NCBI RefSeq assembly: GCF_005930355.1 | Contig: NZ_VDBO01000009.1 | Span: 117,433-181,432 of the forward strand | Source of the DNA: Paenibacillus sinopodophylli | GTDB taxonomy: Bacteria > Bacillota > Bacilli > Paenibacillales > Paenibacillaceae | DNA: 64,000 nt | Reading direction: 5' to 3' | Shown: positions 50,936 to 58,744 of the stretch, piece after piece | Layout of the letters: each line of letters opens with the position of its first letter | How positions within the stretch are numbered: position 1 is the first letter of the stretch | Notes under the pieces: model-generated | The model's input: the letters and a program-made list of their open reading frames with translations, nothing else | Told to the model about the DNA's origin: nothing | Database searches by the model: none | Position numbers and translations under genes: made by a program

Positions 50936-52072
50936 TTATTTCGTATCAATCATGACTACGCAAATATCATCCTTCTGACTCTCGTTATTATACTCTGCAA
51001 TAAATTCGCTTACGATTGCTGTATGCTCTGATGCTTCCTCACCGCGCAAGCGCTCAATGAGCAAACCTAGCTTAGTCTCTTCATCAGCACCAAGCGCTTC
51101 ACTTAATCCGTCTGTATAAAGGAATAATTGCATAGACTTATCGTACGAAAGAACACCTTTGGTTATATCGATACTATCAAATAATCCGATCGCACAGCAG
51201 CCCTCTGTCAGCAGCTTCACCTCACTGCCTACTAGTACTTTGCCAGGTGGGTGGCCTGCATTCACATATTCGATCACTTTTTTATCGGTATCAATAACCA
51301 AATAAATAGCTGTGAAATAATAATTAAGCAGCTCTTCCTTCTTATACAGCTGGTTCATATATCGATTAAGCTCATGCATGACGAGATCTGGCTCGGTAAT
51401 ACGCGTAATCGTATCCTTGAGAACCGAAGATATATACATGCACACAAGCGAAGATGAAATCCCATGTCCCATCATATCAAGCAAAATAACGCCATAACGA
51501 CTCTCGTCAATTCGGTACCATGCGTAGAAATCTCCAGCAAGCTCAGATGACGGCTGGTAGACCGCGCTTACTTTTATTTGATCATCATCTATAGGCTGGC
51601 TTAATACATTCCGCTGCACCTTTTTGGCAAGCTCCAGTTTCGTCTTGATCTGCCGATCTCTTTCCTTATGCCAATCAATCTCACGCTTCAATCGCAGCGA
51701 CGAGCGAATACGCGCCAGAAGCTCCATCTTATTGATCGGCTTCATGACGTAATCGCTTGCACCAGCATCGAGCGCTTCTGCCATTTTGTTCGAATCGCCA
51801 AGGGCCGTAACAAATATGATGGGAATATCCTTATAGCGCTCGACCTGTAAAATACGTTTACATGCCTCCAAGCCGTCGATTTCAGGCATCATCATGTCCA
51901 TAAGAATCAGATCGACGCTTGTCTCTGCCGTACAGGTGCTATCTATATCCAGCATATCGTAGAGCTCCATCGCCGAAGAAGCAATTTTTAAATCCTCATA
52001 GCCTTCTTTGTTTAGTATAGCCTTAATAATAATTTGATTTGTAGCATTATCATCTACGATTATAATACTCAT
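50936..52072 (-). CDS. Response regulator with PP2C phosphatase domain, RsbY-like
   Basis: 378 residues. An N-terminal receiver (SIIIVDDNATNQ, phosphoacceptor Asp in LILMDMMMPEIDG, KPINK) is joined by a short helical linker to a SpoIIE-type PP2C phosphatase. The phosphatase has metal ligands in ELAGDFYAW and ILLDMMGHG, then VNAGHPPG, LFLYTDGLSEA and KDDICVV. This is the layout of Bacillus cereus RsbY, which dephosphorylates RsbV when phosphorylated by RsbK. With the kinase, methyltransferase and RsbV nearby it completes the pathway. TTGACT and a CAGAAT-like -10 upstream suggest a housekeeping promoter. Confidence 0.88.
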   Translation of the reverse strand: MSIIIVDDNATNQIIIKAILNKEGYEDLKIASSAMELYDMLDIDSTCTAETSVDLILMDMMMPEIDGLEACKRILQVERYKDIPIIFVTALGDSNKMAEALDAGASDYVMKPINKMELLARIRSSLRLKREIDWHKERDRQIKTKLELAKKVQRNVLSQPIDDDQIKVSAVYQPSSELAGDFYAWYRIDESRYGVILLDMMGHGISSSLVCMYISSVLKDTITRITEPDLVMHELNRYMNQLYKKEELLNYYFTAIYLVIDTDKKVIEYVNAGHPPGKVLVGSEVKLLTEGCCAIGLFDSIDITKGVLSYDKSMQLFLYTDGLSEALGADEETKLGLLIERLRGEEASEHTAIVSEFIAEYNNESQKDDICVVMIDTK

Positions 52073-52154
52073 ATGTATGCTCCTTTAACTCGCTTACCTG
52101 CTACTCATATTCTGAGCGTAACGGCAGTAAGAGTCAACTTTTAGTAGAAAAAAT

Positions 52155-52190
52155 GACCAATAAAGACCTACCCGTGAGGGTAGGTCTTAT
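52155..52190 (-). terminator. Terminator of the DUF1328-stress protein operon
   Basis: AAGACCTACCC and GGGTAGGTCTT pair perfectly over 11 bases around a four-base loop, with TTTATT on the minus side. Confidence 0.85.
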
Positions 52191-52220
52191 TCTTCGTCAT
52201 CGAAGCAGCGGCTCTAGCTT

Positions 52221-52625
52221 TTAAACCACATAATGAGGGTAGTAATAAACGGCAGGGTCGAATTCCTCGCCCGAATATTCCTTACCGCCCCAAGCGATAA
52301 CAAGAATTTTATCTTGATCCAGCTCGCGTTCAAGACGTTGTGCTTCTTGATCGGATATACCAAGTGACCTCATCTTGGCACGAAGCTCATCCCCATTAGA
52401 GCGGAAAATATTAGCGATAGCCGACCCGAAGCCTTCCTCTGCGATACCGATTTTCTCAGCATCCGTATTGTCCACAATTCGTTTCGTCCTGTCCTTGTCG
52501 TGAGTCAGAACAAAGATTTTATCCTTCTGGTAACCTTCGGCCTGGAATTTATACACTTGTTCCTGTACCTCAACGACGTTATTGACAGTGTGCACCTTTG
52601 TATTGGATAGATTATTCATGTTCAT
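52221..52625 (-). CDS. General stress protein, YflT/GSP17M-like
   Basis: 134 residues, start behind AGGAGG. The N-terminal half (VHTVNNVVEVQEQVYKFQAEGYQKDKIFVLTHDKDRTKRIVD) matches the heat-induced stress protein YflT domain, an alpha/beta module also seen in GSP17M of Bacillus. The C-terminus is acidic and Tyr-rich (YSGEEFDPAVYYYPHYVV). It is co-transcribed with the DUF1328 gene 54 bases upstream, behind a sigma-B-type promoter, matching the regulon membership of its Bacillus relatives. Confidence 0.85.
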   Translation of the reverse strand: MNMNNLSNTKVHTVNNVVEVQEQVYKFQAEGYQKDKIFVLTHDKDRTKRIVDNTDAEKIGIAEEGFGSAIANIFRSNGDELRAKMRSLGISDQEAQRLERELDQDKILVIAWGGKEYSGEEFDPAVYYYPHYVV

Positions 52626-52679
52626 TCCTCCTATTATTATAGTTATAATTACGAGTTCTTCTTCAAGCGTGAGACGGGG

Positions 52680-52844
52680 TTAACTGACTCGTCTTCGGCC
52701 CACGATAAGAGATACGATAAAGAGTACGATAAACACGACGAACAATATTTTGGCGATTCCCGCTAATGCGGAAGCAATTCCGAGAAAGCCGAAAATGCCA
52801 GCGACGATTGCAAAGATGAAAAATAATAATGCCCATCCTAACAT
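52680..52844 (-). CDS. DUF1328-family small membrane protein
   Basis: 54 residues from ATG 52844, nine bases behind GGGAAGG; another ATG at 52853 overlaps that site. Two tightly spaced spans (WALLFFIFAIVAGIFGFLGIA and ILFVVFIVLFIVSLIV) match the DUF1328/YtjA pattern, ending in GRRRVS. A sigma-B-type promoter lies 50 bases upstream, and the YflT-like gene follows in the same transcript. Confidence 0.85.
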   Translation of the reverse strand: MLGWALLFFIFAIVAGIFGFLGIASALAGIAKILFVVFIVLFIVSLIVGRRRVS

Positions 52845-52893
52845 TGGAATCATCCTTCCCTTTAGATTCAGTTTTTGTTAACTTGTCATGTTA

Positions 52894-52919
52894 TTAACCA
52901 GCCCAAAGGCCTTTGAAAC
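52894..52919 (-). promoter_or_regulatory. Sigma-B-type promoter of the DUF1328-YflT operon
   Basis: On the minus strand GTTTCA (52914-52919), 14 bases, GGTTAA (52894-52899). Confidence 0.7.
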
Positions 52920-52990
52920 AGAGGGATTTCCGACTTTCCCTCCTCTACACCTGCTATTAATGAAGAAATAAATATGTGTTATTTTCTTCT

Positions 52991-53016
52991 GTTTCAGATG
53001 CCGAGTATGAGGTTAA
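52991..53016 (+). promoter_or_regulatory. Sigma-B-type promoter of the alpha/beta hydrolase gene
   Basis: GTTTCA (52991-52996), 14 bases, GGTTAA (53011-53016), 47 bases before the start codon. It is divergent from the DUF1328 promoter 72 bases away. Confidence 0.7.
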
Positions 53017-53063
53017 GAGACTACACCAAACAAATCGATTTAAGAAAAGGCTGGTGATGGTCG

Positions 53064-53945
53064 ATGGAAAAGCAACGTATTCACGTTAACGGCATCGATA
53101 TCGTCTATGAAGAATGTGGAAGTAATAATGAGAAAACAGTTGTATTGCTCCACGGCTTTTGCGGCTCATCGGGATATTGGCAAAAGATATGTCCGCTGCT
53201 TAGCGATCAATATCGCGTCATAACACCAGACCTTCGCGGCCACGGAGGATCTTCAGCTCCCGACGGGACCTATACAACGGATCTCATGGCCGATGACATT
53301 GCAGCGCTCCTTGCAGCGCTTCATCTCGATAAGGTCGTCATGTTCGGTCACTCATTAGGCGGCTATGTAACGGCTGCTTTTGCCGAAAAATATCCTGAGA
53401 GGCTTAGCGGCTTCGGACTTATCCATTCCACGGCTCTGCCGGATTCAGAAGCGACGAAAGAGAAGCGTATAGCGGATATCGAAGCCATCCGTGAGAAAGG
53501 TGTTTCCAAATACCTTTATGGCATCATCCCTCATTTGTTTACAGATGAGAAGCTCGCTGAAATGCGTAATGAAGTGAGTGATCTGATTGGCGTTGGGCAA
53601 GAAATGGAAGCCAAAGCTGTTATCGCAACCTTAGAGGGCATGATGCAGCGTCCTGATCGAAGCCATGTGCTTGCAGAAGCCAAATACCCGGTACTGCTTG
53701 TTGCAGGCGCTGAGGATGCTGTCGTCAAACCCGATGATACCTTTACAGTGACAAGCCTTGATCAGCCTGAGACCACCTACAAATATCCACACATTCTGGA
53801 GACGACCTTCGAGGATGTTGCGCATATGAGCCTTGTCGAAATATCCGATCAGCTTGCTCGCGTCATGTCTAGTTATTTGAAGACGCTGGATGAGCGTGAG
53901 AAAACAAGAAAAGAAGGAAACAAGGAGCACTCAATAGAGAAATAA
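53064..53945 (+). CDS. Alpha/beta hydrolase
   Basis: 293 residues. The catalytic triad is visible: Ser in GHSLGG, the acidic residue near AGAEDAVV, and His in DVAHMSL. The oxyanion block is LLHGFCGSS, and TPDLRGHGGS follows. A Lys/Glu-rich tail of about 20 residues extends beyond the fold. RsbQ, a hydrolase partner of RsbP in Bacillus sigma-B control, has the same fold, but no RsbP-type PAS phosphatase is here. The gene is more likely a stress-induced enzyme, since a sigma-B promoter lies directly upstream. Confidence 0.82.
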   Translation: MEKQRIHVNGIDIVYEECGSNNEKTVVLLHGFCGSSGYWQKICPLLSDQYRVITPDLRGHGGSSAPDGTYTTDLMADDIAALLAALHLDKVVMFGHSLGGYVTAAFAEKYPERLSGFGLIHSTALPDSEATKEKRIADIEAIREKGVSKYLYGIIPHLFTDEKLAEMRNEVSDLIGVGQEMEAKAVIATLEGMMQRPDRSHVLAEAKYPVLLVAGAEDAVVKPDDTFTVTSLDQPETTYKYPHILETTFEDVAHMSLVEISDQLARVMSSYLKTLDEREKTRKEGNKEHSIEK

Positions 53946-53967
53946 AGGAATGCACACTTACTTCGAT

Positions 53968-53993
53968 GTTTCAGCAACACTTATAAAGGGTAT
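53968..53993 (+). promoter_or_regulatory. Sigma-B-type promoter of the 56-residue protein gene
   Basis: GTTTCA (53968-53973), 14 bases, GGGTAT (53988-53993). This has the best -10 of the six and lies 65 bases before the start codon. Confidence 0.85.
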
Positions 53994-54058
53994 ATAATCA
54001 TGTGCGGATATCCCCCTATTATGTATCCGCCGCCAAATAACTGGAGGTGTTGGTTACT

Positions 54059-54229
54059 ATGAGCCAGACAAAGAGTAGTACAGATACTTCTTATCGAACG
54101 GGAGAAATTGTAAAGCATGCTGGGTATTACCTTTCAGAATCAGGCAAGAAAAATAAGCTGCAAGAGGGAGAAAGATTCCCTGCTTGTCCTATTAGCGGTC
54201 ATGAAACAACTTGGAGTCATGCCCATTAG
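54059..54229 (+). CDS. Small YjzC-like stress protein
   Basis: 56 residues from ATG 54059 behind GGAGGTG; an upstream in-frame TTG sits too near that site. The pattern YRTGEIVKHAGYY, GERFPACPISGHETTW resembles the small YjzC group, where a Gly/Pro turn and a final Trp are kept. One Cys and two His in the last 20 residues might hold a metal ion but the usual second Cys is absent. It has its own sigma-B promoter and a very strong terminator. Confidence 0.6.
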   Translation: MSQTKSSTDTSYRTGEIVKHAGYYLSESGKKNKLQEGERFPACPISGHETTWSHAH

Positions 54230-54257
54230 CGCAAAATAACCATTATGAACCATATTG

Positions 54258-54315
54258 AAGGACAGCTTTGCAAGTAGATCATCTACTTGCAAAGCTGTCC
54301 TTCTTTCATTTTTCA
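54258..54315 (+). terminator. Terminator formed by a near-perfect 45-base palindrome
   Basis: 22-base arms (54258-54279 and 54281-54302) are exact complements around a single C, followed by CTTTCATTTTTC. In RNA the loop opens to a few bases. Confidence 0.85.
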
Positions 54316-54342
54316 CTTTCTACTTTCAAACGACTTAACTTG

Positions 54343-54358
54343 TATGGTAGTATGGTAG
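54343..54358 (+). promoter_or_regulatory. Direct repeat operator candidate before the GntR gene
   Basis: TATGGTAG is repeated head to tail, followed by TTATGAT, 25 bases before the GntR start. It may be the regulator's own site. Confidence 0.4.
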
Positions 54359-54382
54359 TTATGATGTGAAAGGAATGAGAGC

Positions 54383-55060
54383 ATGAATTTCAACAACCGT
54401 CCACAGCCATTATCAACTAGAGATGCTGTTTATATGGAGCTCAGAGAACAAATATTAAAGCTTTCGCTGCCTCCAGGCACGCCGCTTTCAGAGAACGAAA
54501 CCTCGCTTTTGTTCAAGGTCAGCCGCACGCCTGTCAGAGAAAGCTTCCTGCGGCTTGCTCAGGAGGGACTCGTGCAGGTGCTGCCCCAGCGCGGAACCTT
54601 CGTCTCCTTAATCGACACCGCTCTTGTAGAGGAAGCACGGTTTATGAGAGAGCAGCTCGAGAAAGCCATCATCCTGCTTGCTTGCAGCCATTTCCCATTG
54701 CCTTCCCTGCTTGCTCTTGAGCAAAATCTTCACGAGCAGCAGATTTGCTTGGATAGCAAGGATGACAAAAGCATGTTCGAGCTTGACGAAGCTTTCCACC
54801 GAATATTGTTCGATGGATGCGGCAAAACGAATATATGGAAGATCATGCAGCAAATGAATGCGCATTTGAATCGAAGCCGCATGCTAAGGCTCGTTGACGA
54901 CCATGATTGGAAGCATCTCTACGAGCAGCATCTCCAGATAGCTGAAGCAATAAAATCACAGAACGGCGTAGGCGCGCAGCAATTAATAACTGATCACCTC
55001 AGCCTGAACATCGCTGATCAAGCGCTTCTGAAGGAGAAATACCCGAATTATTACAAATAA
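54383..55060 (+). CDS. GntR-family (FCD) regulator of mannonate genes
   Basis: 225 residues. The winged helix (VYMELREQILKLSLPPGTPLSENETSLLFKVSRTPVRESFLRLAQEGLV) is followed by an all-helical FCD effector domain whose metal-binding pattern appears as Asp in FELDEAFH plus later His residues (LYEQHLQIAEAI, ITDHLSL). It lies 21 bases before uxuA and forms the first gene of the uxuAB operon, so it is probably the local repressor responding to a hexuronate or mannonate. Confidence 0.87.
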   Translation: MNFNNRPQPLSTRDAVYMELREQILKLSLPPGTPLSENETSLLFKVSRTPVRESFLRLAQEGLVQVLPQRGTFVSLIDTALVEEARFMREQLEKAIILLACSHFPLPSLLALEQNLHEQQICLDSKDDKSMFELDEAFHRILFDGCGKTNIWKIMQQMNAHLNRSRMLRLVDDHDWKHLYEQHLQIAEAIKSQNGVGAQQLITDHLSLNIADQALLKEKYPNYYK

Positions 55061-55081
55061 CGATTAGGAGGCACGACTCGC

Positions 55082-56173
55082 ATGAAAATGACGTTTAGAT
55101 GGTTCGGTGAGGGCAATGATACCGTTCCCCTCAGCTACATTAAACAGATTCCTGGAACAGACGGTATTGTTTGGTCGCTGCATGATGTTCCAGCAGGAGA
55201 CGAATGGCCCATCGACCGCATTATGGAGGTTAAGCAGCAAGCTGAGCAAGCAGGCCTGCATATCGACGTTGTTGAAAGCGTTAACGTACATGAAGATATT
55301 AAGCTTGGGCTGCCTTCCCGCGACATGTATATCGAGAATTACAAACGATCAATTGAGAAGCTTGGAAGCGTCGGAGTCAAAGTCATCTGCTACAACTTCA
55401 TGCCGATATTCGATTGGCTTCGAACAGATCTACACAAACCGATGGGCAACGGTGCAACTGCGTTATTCTATGAGAACAGCCGGATTGCTAACGCTGATCC
55501 CTTCCAGTTAGTTGACGAGATTAACGCCAACTCCGCCCTTACAATGCCAGGCTGGGAGCCTGAGCGGCTGCAGCATTTGACGAGCTTATTCGAGGCCTAT
55601 AAAGGAGTAACAGAAGCGCATTTATGGGAAAATCTTCGATATTTCTTGAATGAGATCATTCCGGTCGCAGCACGCAGCGGCATTCGCATGGCCATACACC
55701 CGGATGATCCGCCATGGCCGATATTCGGCTTGCCACGCATCATGACCTGCCAAGAAAATTTCAGAACCTTCTTGAAGCTTTATGACAGCCCATACAATGG
55801 CATTACGCTGTGCAGCGGTTCACTTGGCGCCAATCCAAGCAACGATATTATTTCCATGATTCATGAATTTGGGGATCGCATACCGTTTGCTCATATTCGT
55901 AATGTTCGTGTATTTGAAAATGGCGATTTTATAGAAACCTCACATCGTACACAAGACGGTACAGTAGACATTGCTGGTATTGTAAAGGCTTATCATGATA
56001 TTGGATTTACAGGCTATGCAAGACCCGATCACGGCCGCCATATTTGGGATGAACAATGTAGACCAGGCTATGGATTATACGATCGCGCGCTCGGCATCAT
56101 GCATTTATGGGGACTATGGGACGCTTATGCATATACAGCCGTTTCGAGTAAAGAACAGGAGGAGCGTTCATGA
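55082..56173 (+). CDS. uxuA: D-mannonate dehydratase UxuA
   Basis: 363 residues, start behind TTAGGAGGC. It is a TIM barrel of the UxuA family: MTFRWFGEGNDTVPLSYIKQIPGT, the YNFMPIFDWLRTDL block, metal ligands in MAIHPDDPPWP and HIRNV, and YARPDHGR near the end. It dehydrates D-mannonate to 2-keto-3-deoxygluconate in glucuronate breakdown. It overlaps the next start by ATGA. The kinase and aldolase of the later steps are not in the window. Confidence 0.93.
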   Translation: MKMTFRWFGEGNDTVPLSYIKQIPGTDGIVWSLHDVPAGDEWPIDRIMEVKQQAEQAGLHIDVVESVNVHEDIKLGLPSRDMYIENYKRSIEKLGSVGVKVICYNFMPIFDWLRTDLHKPMGNGATALFYENSRIANADPFQLVDEINANSALTMPGWEPERLQHLTSLFEAYKGVTEAHLWENLRYFLNEIIPVAARSGIRMAIHPDDPPWPIFGLPRIMTCQENFRTFLKLYDSPYNGITLCSGSLGANPSNDIISMIHEFGDRIPFAHIRNVRVFENGDFIETSHRTQDGTVDIAGIVKAYHDIGFTGYARPDHGRHIWDEQCRPGYGLYDRALGIMHLWGLWDAYAYTAVSSKEQEERS

Positions 56174-57024
56174 GTTCATTTCCTAAGCATGAATCCTACA
56201 ATGGGAAAGTAGCCGTCATTACTGGAGGAGCAGGCGTGCTATGCCGAGTGATGGCACTTGAGCTTGCCCGTCAAGGAGCCAAGATTGCAATCTTGAATCG
56301 TACAGCCGAGAAAGGGTTAGCGGTTGCCGAGGAAATCAGAGCAGTCGGCGGAACAGCGATCGCGGTTGCCTGTGACGTGACGAACGCTGATAGCATGAGA
56401 GCAGCCGGCGCTGCTGTGCTTGAGCAGCTCGGTCCTTGCGATATTCTAATTAATGGTGCGGGCGGCAATCATCCGAGCGCGAACACGACCAACGAGATCT
56501 TCAAGCTTGAGCAGCTTCATGAGGCGAATACGACTACTTTGTTTAATCTGAGCGTTGATGGATTCCGCAACGTCATGGATCTTAACTTTATCGGCACGCT
56601 AATCCCTACCCAAATATTTGCAGAGCAAATGGTTGGCCGCCAAGGTGCTGTCATTATTAATATTTCTTCGATGAGCGCCCCTTCCCCGATGACCAAGGTG
56701 CCAGCCTACAGCGCCGCGAAAGCAGCCATCGTTAATTTTAATCAATGGCTCGCTGTACATCTGGCAGAATCGGGCATACGCGTCAATGCGATTGCACCAG
56801 GCTTTTTCCTAACGGAGCAGAATCACAAGCTTCTTTTGAATGAGGATGGCTCCTTGACCGAGCGGTCTGGCAAAATCATCTCACACACGCCAATGCGCCG
56901 TTTCGGCAAGCCCGAGGATCTGCTCGGCGCTTTGCTCTGGCTAGCCGATGAGACGACCGCGGGATTCGTGACCGGTACGACGATTCCTGTGGACGGTGGG
57001 TTTTTAGCTTATTCAGGCGTGTAG
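56170..57024 (+). CDS. uxuB: SDR-type D-mannonate oxidoreductase (UxuB/YjmF-like)
   Basis: 284 residues, SDR fold: TGGAGVLCRVMALELA for nucleotide binding (Cys-Arg replaces the usual GIG end), NGAGGNHP, the catalytic YSAAK, APGFFLTEQN and VDGG. Its length and sequence features match the Bacillus YjmF type of fructuronate reductase, not the larger Escherichia coli UxuB. The ATG overlaps the UxuA stop, and the pairing with uxuA is the main support for the assignment. Confidence 0.85.
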   Translation: MSSFPKHESYNGKVAVITGGAGVLCRVMALELARQGAKIAILNRTAEKGLAVAEEIRAVGGTAIAVACDVTNADSMRAAGAAVLEQLGPCDILINGAGGNHPSANTTNEIFKLEQLHEANTTTLFNLSVDGFRNVMDLNFIGTLIPTQIFAEQMVGRQGAVIINISSMSAPSPMTKVPAYSAAKAAIVNFNQWLAVHLAESGIRVNAIAPGFFLTEQNHKLLLNEDGSLTERSGKIISHTPMRRFGKPEDLLGALLWLADETTAGFVTGTTIPVDGGFLAYSGV

Positions 57025-57100
57025 CCTGCAGGGCAGTAGCGTATCCTGTGTTAGACAAGCCCTATTTCGAATGACTATACTACTCTTTTCCGGCCAAAAG

Positions 57101-57138
57101 ACCTCCATTCTCGTAAAGTGCGGGAAAGGAGGTTTTTC
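57101..57138 (+). terminator. Terminator of the uxuAB operon
   Basis: ACCTCC pairs with GGAGGT, with an inner CTCG/CGGG stem, followed by TTTTCT. Confidence 0.75.
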
Positions 57139-57149
57139 TCCGTTTCCAC

Positions 57150-57437
57150 TTATTCAAGAGCGAATGCCTTGTCGAACGCTTCAGCAGCCTGAAAATCAAG
57201 CGCTGTAATTCCACCCTCGTGCCATGTTGTTAGACGAAGCGTCACTATTTTAAAATCAATGGCAATAAAGGGGTGATGGTCCAACTGCTCGGATGCGTCT
57301 GCTACGCGATCCACAAACGTAATGGCATTCATAAATGCATGGAAGCGATATTTCTTCGTTATCCACCTGCCATCCTCCCGCTTCCACCCCTCGTACGCTG
57401 ACAAGCTCTGCTCTATTTGCGTTTCTGTTAATTTCAT
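57150..57437 (-). CDS. Pterin-4a-carbinolamine dehydratase
   Basis: 95 residues from ATG 57437 behind GGAGGGAAG. The catalytic region DHHPFIAIDFKIVTLRLTTW follows the family's HHP-x(n)-T-x-W pattern, with the two adjacent His, although the second conserved His before the Gly-rich turn appears as Trp-His (TTWHEGG). It dehydrates 4a-hydroxytetrahydropterin. No aromatic amino acid hydroxylase is nearby, so its cofactor partner is unknown. Confidence 0.87.
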   Translation of the reverse strand: MKLTETQIEQSLSAYEGWKREDGRWITKKYRFHAFMNAITFVDRVADASEQLDHHPFIAIDFKIVTLRLTTWHEGGITALDFQAAEAFDKAFALE

Positions 57438-57548
57438 ATGCTGCTTCCCTCCTTGATTTAGGTCTATTATACGATAATCGTTCAGATTCAATATGCTATA
57501 ATTCGGATATTAATAACAGAAAGCATCGTTGAAAGGGAGGCAATTGAA

Positions 57549-58034
57549 TTGGGAATGATCGGATATTTGCAGCAGGTTTCGACTGAACAACTAAATTCGC
57601 TGATTGCGCGTGTTGATGAGCTGGGAGGCGTAATTATCCATGAACCGTTCGATGAAGAGGTACTCGATATCGATAAAGCGTGGCATGGAATACATTATTT
57701 GCTGAATGGCAACTCCTTCGGAGGAGAAGAGCCTTACATGAATGTTATTCTTGGAGGTACTCCTATAGGGGCAGATGAAGGCTACGGACCGGCCAGGTTT
57801 TTAACAGCTGAACAAGTGAAGGAAGTATCTAATGCTCTCTTGCAGCTAGATAGCGTGAAGCTTGAATTGCGTTATAATGCCGCAGAGCTCAGCGCTGAAA
57901 GTATTTATCCCTCAAGCTCGGAATGGAATGAAGAGGAAGACAAGGAGTATTTGCTGAGCTACTATTCAGAGGTCGTTGACTACTACCGCCTTGCAGCAAG
58001 CAAAGGAAATGGGATGCTGCTCTACCTGTTGTAG
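57549..58034 (+). CDS. DUF1877 (YfbM-like) protein
   Basis: 161 residues starting at TTG 57549, eight bases behind GGGAGG. MGMIGYLQQVS, DIDKAWHGIHYLLNG, ILGGTPIG-DEGYGPARFLTAEQVKEV and YYRLAASKGNGMLLYLL are the standard blocks of DUF1877. The family is soluble and its function unknown. A TATAAT at 57497-57502 may be its -10 element. Confidence 0.85.
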   Translation: MGMIGYLQQVSTEQLNSLIARVDELGGVIIHEPFDEEVLDIDKAWHGIHYLLNGNSFGGEEPYMNVILGGTPIGADEGYGPARFLTAEQVKEVSNALLQLDSVKLELRYNAAELSAESIYPSSSEWNEEEDKEYLLSYYSEVVDYYRLAASKGNGMLLYLL

Positions 58035-58093
58035 GAGGAGTAGAGGAATGATGTATCCTTCAATCCTTCTGTCCTTCGGATATTCCCATCTCC

Positions 58094-58495
58094 TTAGCGC
58101 CAGCGATCGCCGCGCTTTTTCACAAAGTGCGCATAAACATAACGCCAAGGTATACCGAAAGGGAAAATTAATACGATCAAACAGGCCGAAGCTGTTGCCC
58201 ATGTAGACTCATCCATTCGACCATTGATCCAGAGCGGGACAGCAACGACGATTAACCAGATCGACTTCCATCCTAATTCCCACAGAAGCAGCGGCAGCAT
58301 TTGTAGCGGATAGCGCAATCCTAAGAGGCACAGAACGGAGAAGGATGCCAGCATACATTGGACTACTCCTTCATATAATTCCCATGGCTCTTCGTGATAA
58401 ATGACGCTAGGCCATACCGTAACACCTAGCCCTACTACAACAAGTAGGTAAAGCGCCCTCAGGAAATATTGACGAAACAATGAGACATCATTCAT
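58094..58495 (-). CDS. Small integral membrane protein, function unknown
   Basis: About 133 residues from ATG 58495, behind AAGGAGG. Four hydrophobic spans are predicted (ALYLLVVVGLGVTVW, CMLASFSVLCLLGL, SIWLIVVAVPLWI, ASACLIVLIFPFGI) with short polar loops and a basic C-terminus (KKRGDRWR). I do not recognise the family, though conserved bacterial proteins of this size and topology are common. It is convergent with the DUF1877 gene. Confidence 0.65.
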   Translation of the reverse strand: MNDVSLFRQYFLRALYLLVVVGLGVTVWPSVIYHEEPWELYEGVVQCMLASFSVLCLLGLRYPLQMLPLLLWELGWKSIWLIVVAVPLWINGRMDESTWATASACLIVLIFPFGIPWRYVYAHFVKKRGDRWR

Positions 58496-58564
58496 TGCAA
58501 ATTCCTCCTTTTTAAGCAAATAAGCTCATTCGTGTACTGCCGTGATATTACACTAGTACTAATG

Positions 58565-58618
58565 CTTTGTATAAATAAAAAAAAGAAGCAACAGAGGTAA
58601 AATCCTCTTTGCTTCTTG
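58565..58618 (-). terminator. Terminator of the MFS transporter gene
   Basis: AAGAAGC pairs with GCTTCTT, with inner GAGG/CCTC, and eight T residues follow on the minus strand. It lies about 130 bases past the MFS stop. Confidence 0.8.
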
Positions 58619-58744
58619 AGTACGTATAAACACGACTTCTAAACCCCATGTTTTAATCGAATCTGCGCATCATATTTACAGTTACCTTCTTTGTTTAACT
58701 CCACATACTTACTATTCCCCATACCTGCCTGAGAAGCCGACAGG

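Noticed and set aside
53064..53945. RsbQ, the hydrolase partner of RsbP
   Set aside because: The fold and triad fit any alpha/beta hydrolase, no RsbP-type PAS phosphatase is nearby, and the gene lies behind a sigma-B-type promoter as a target would.
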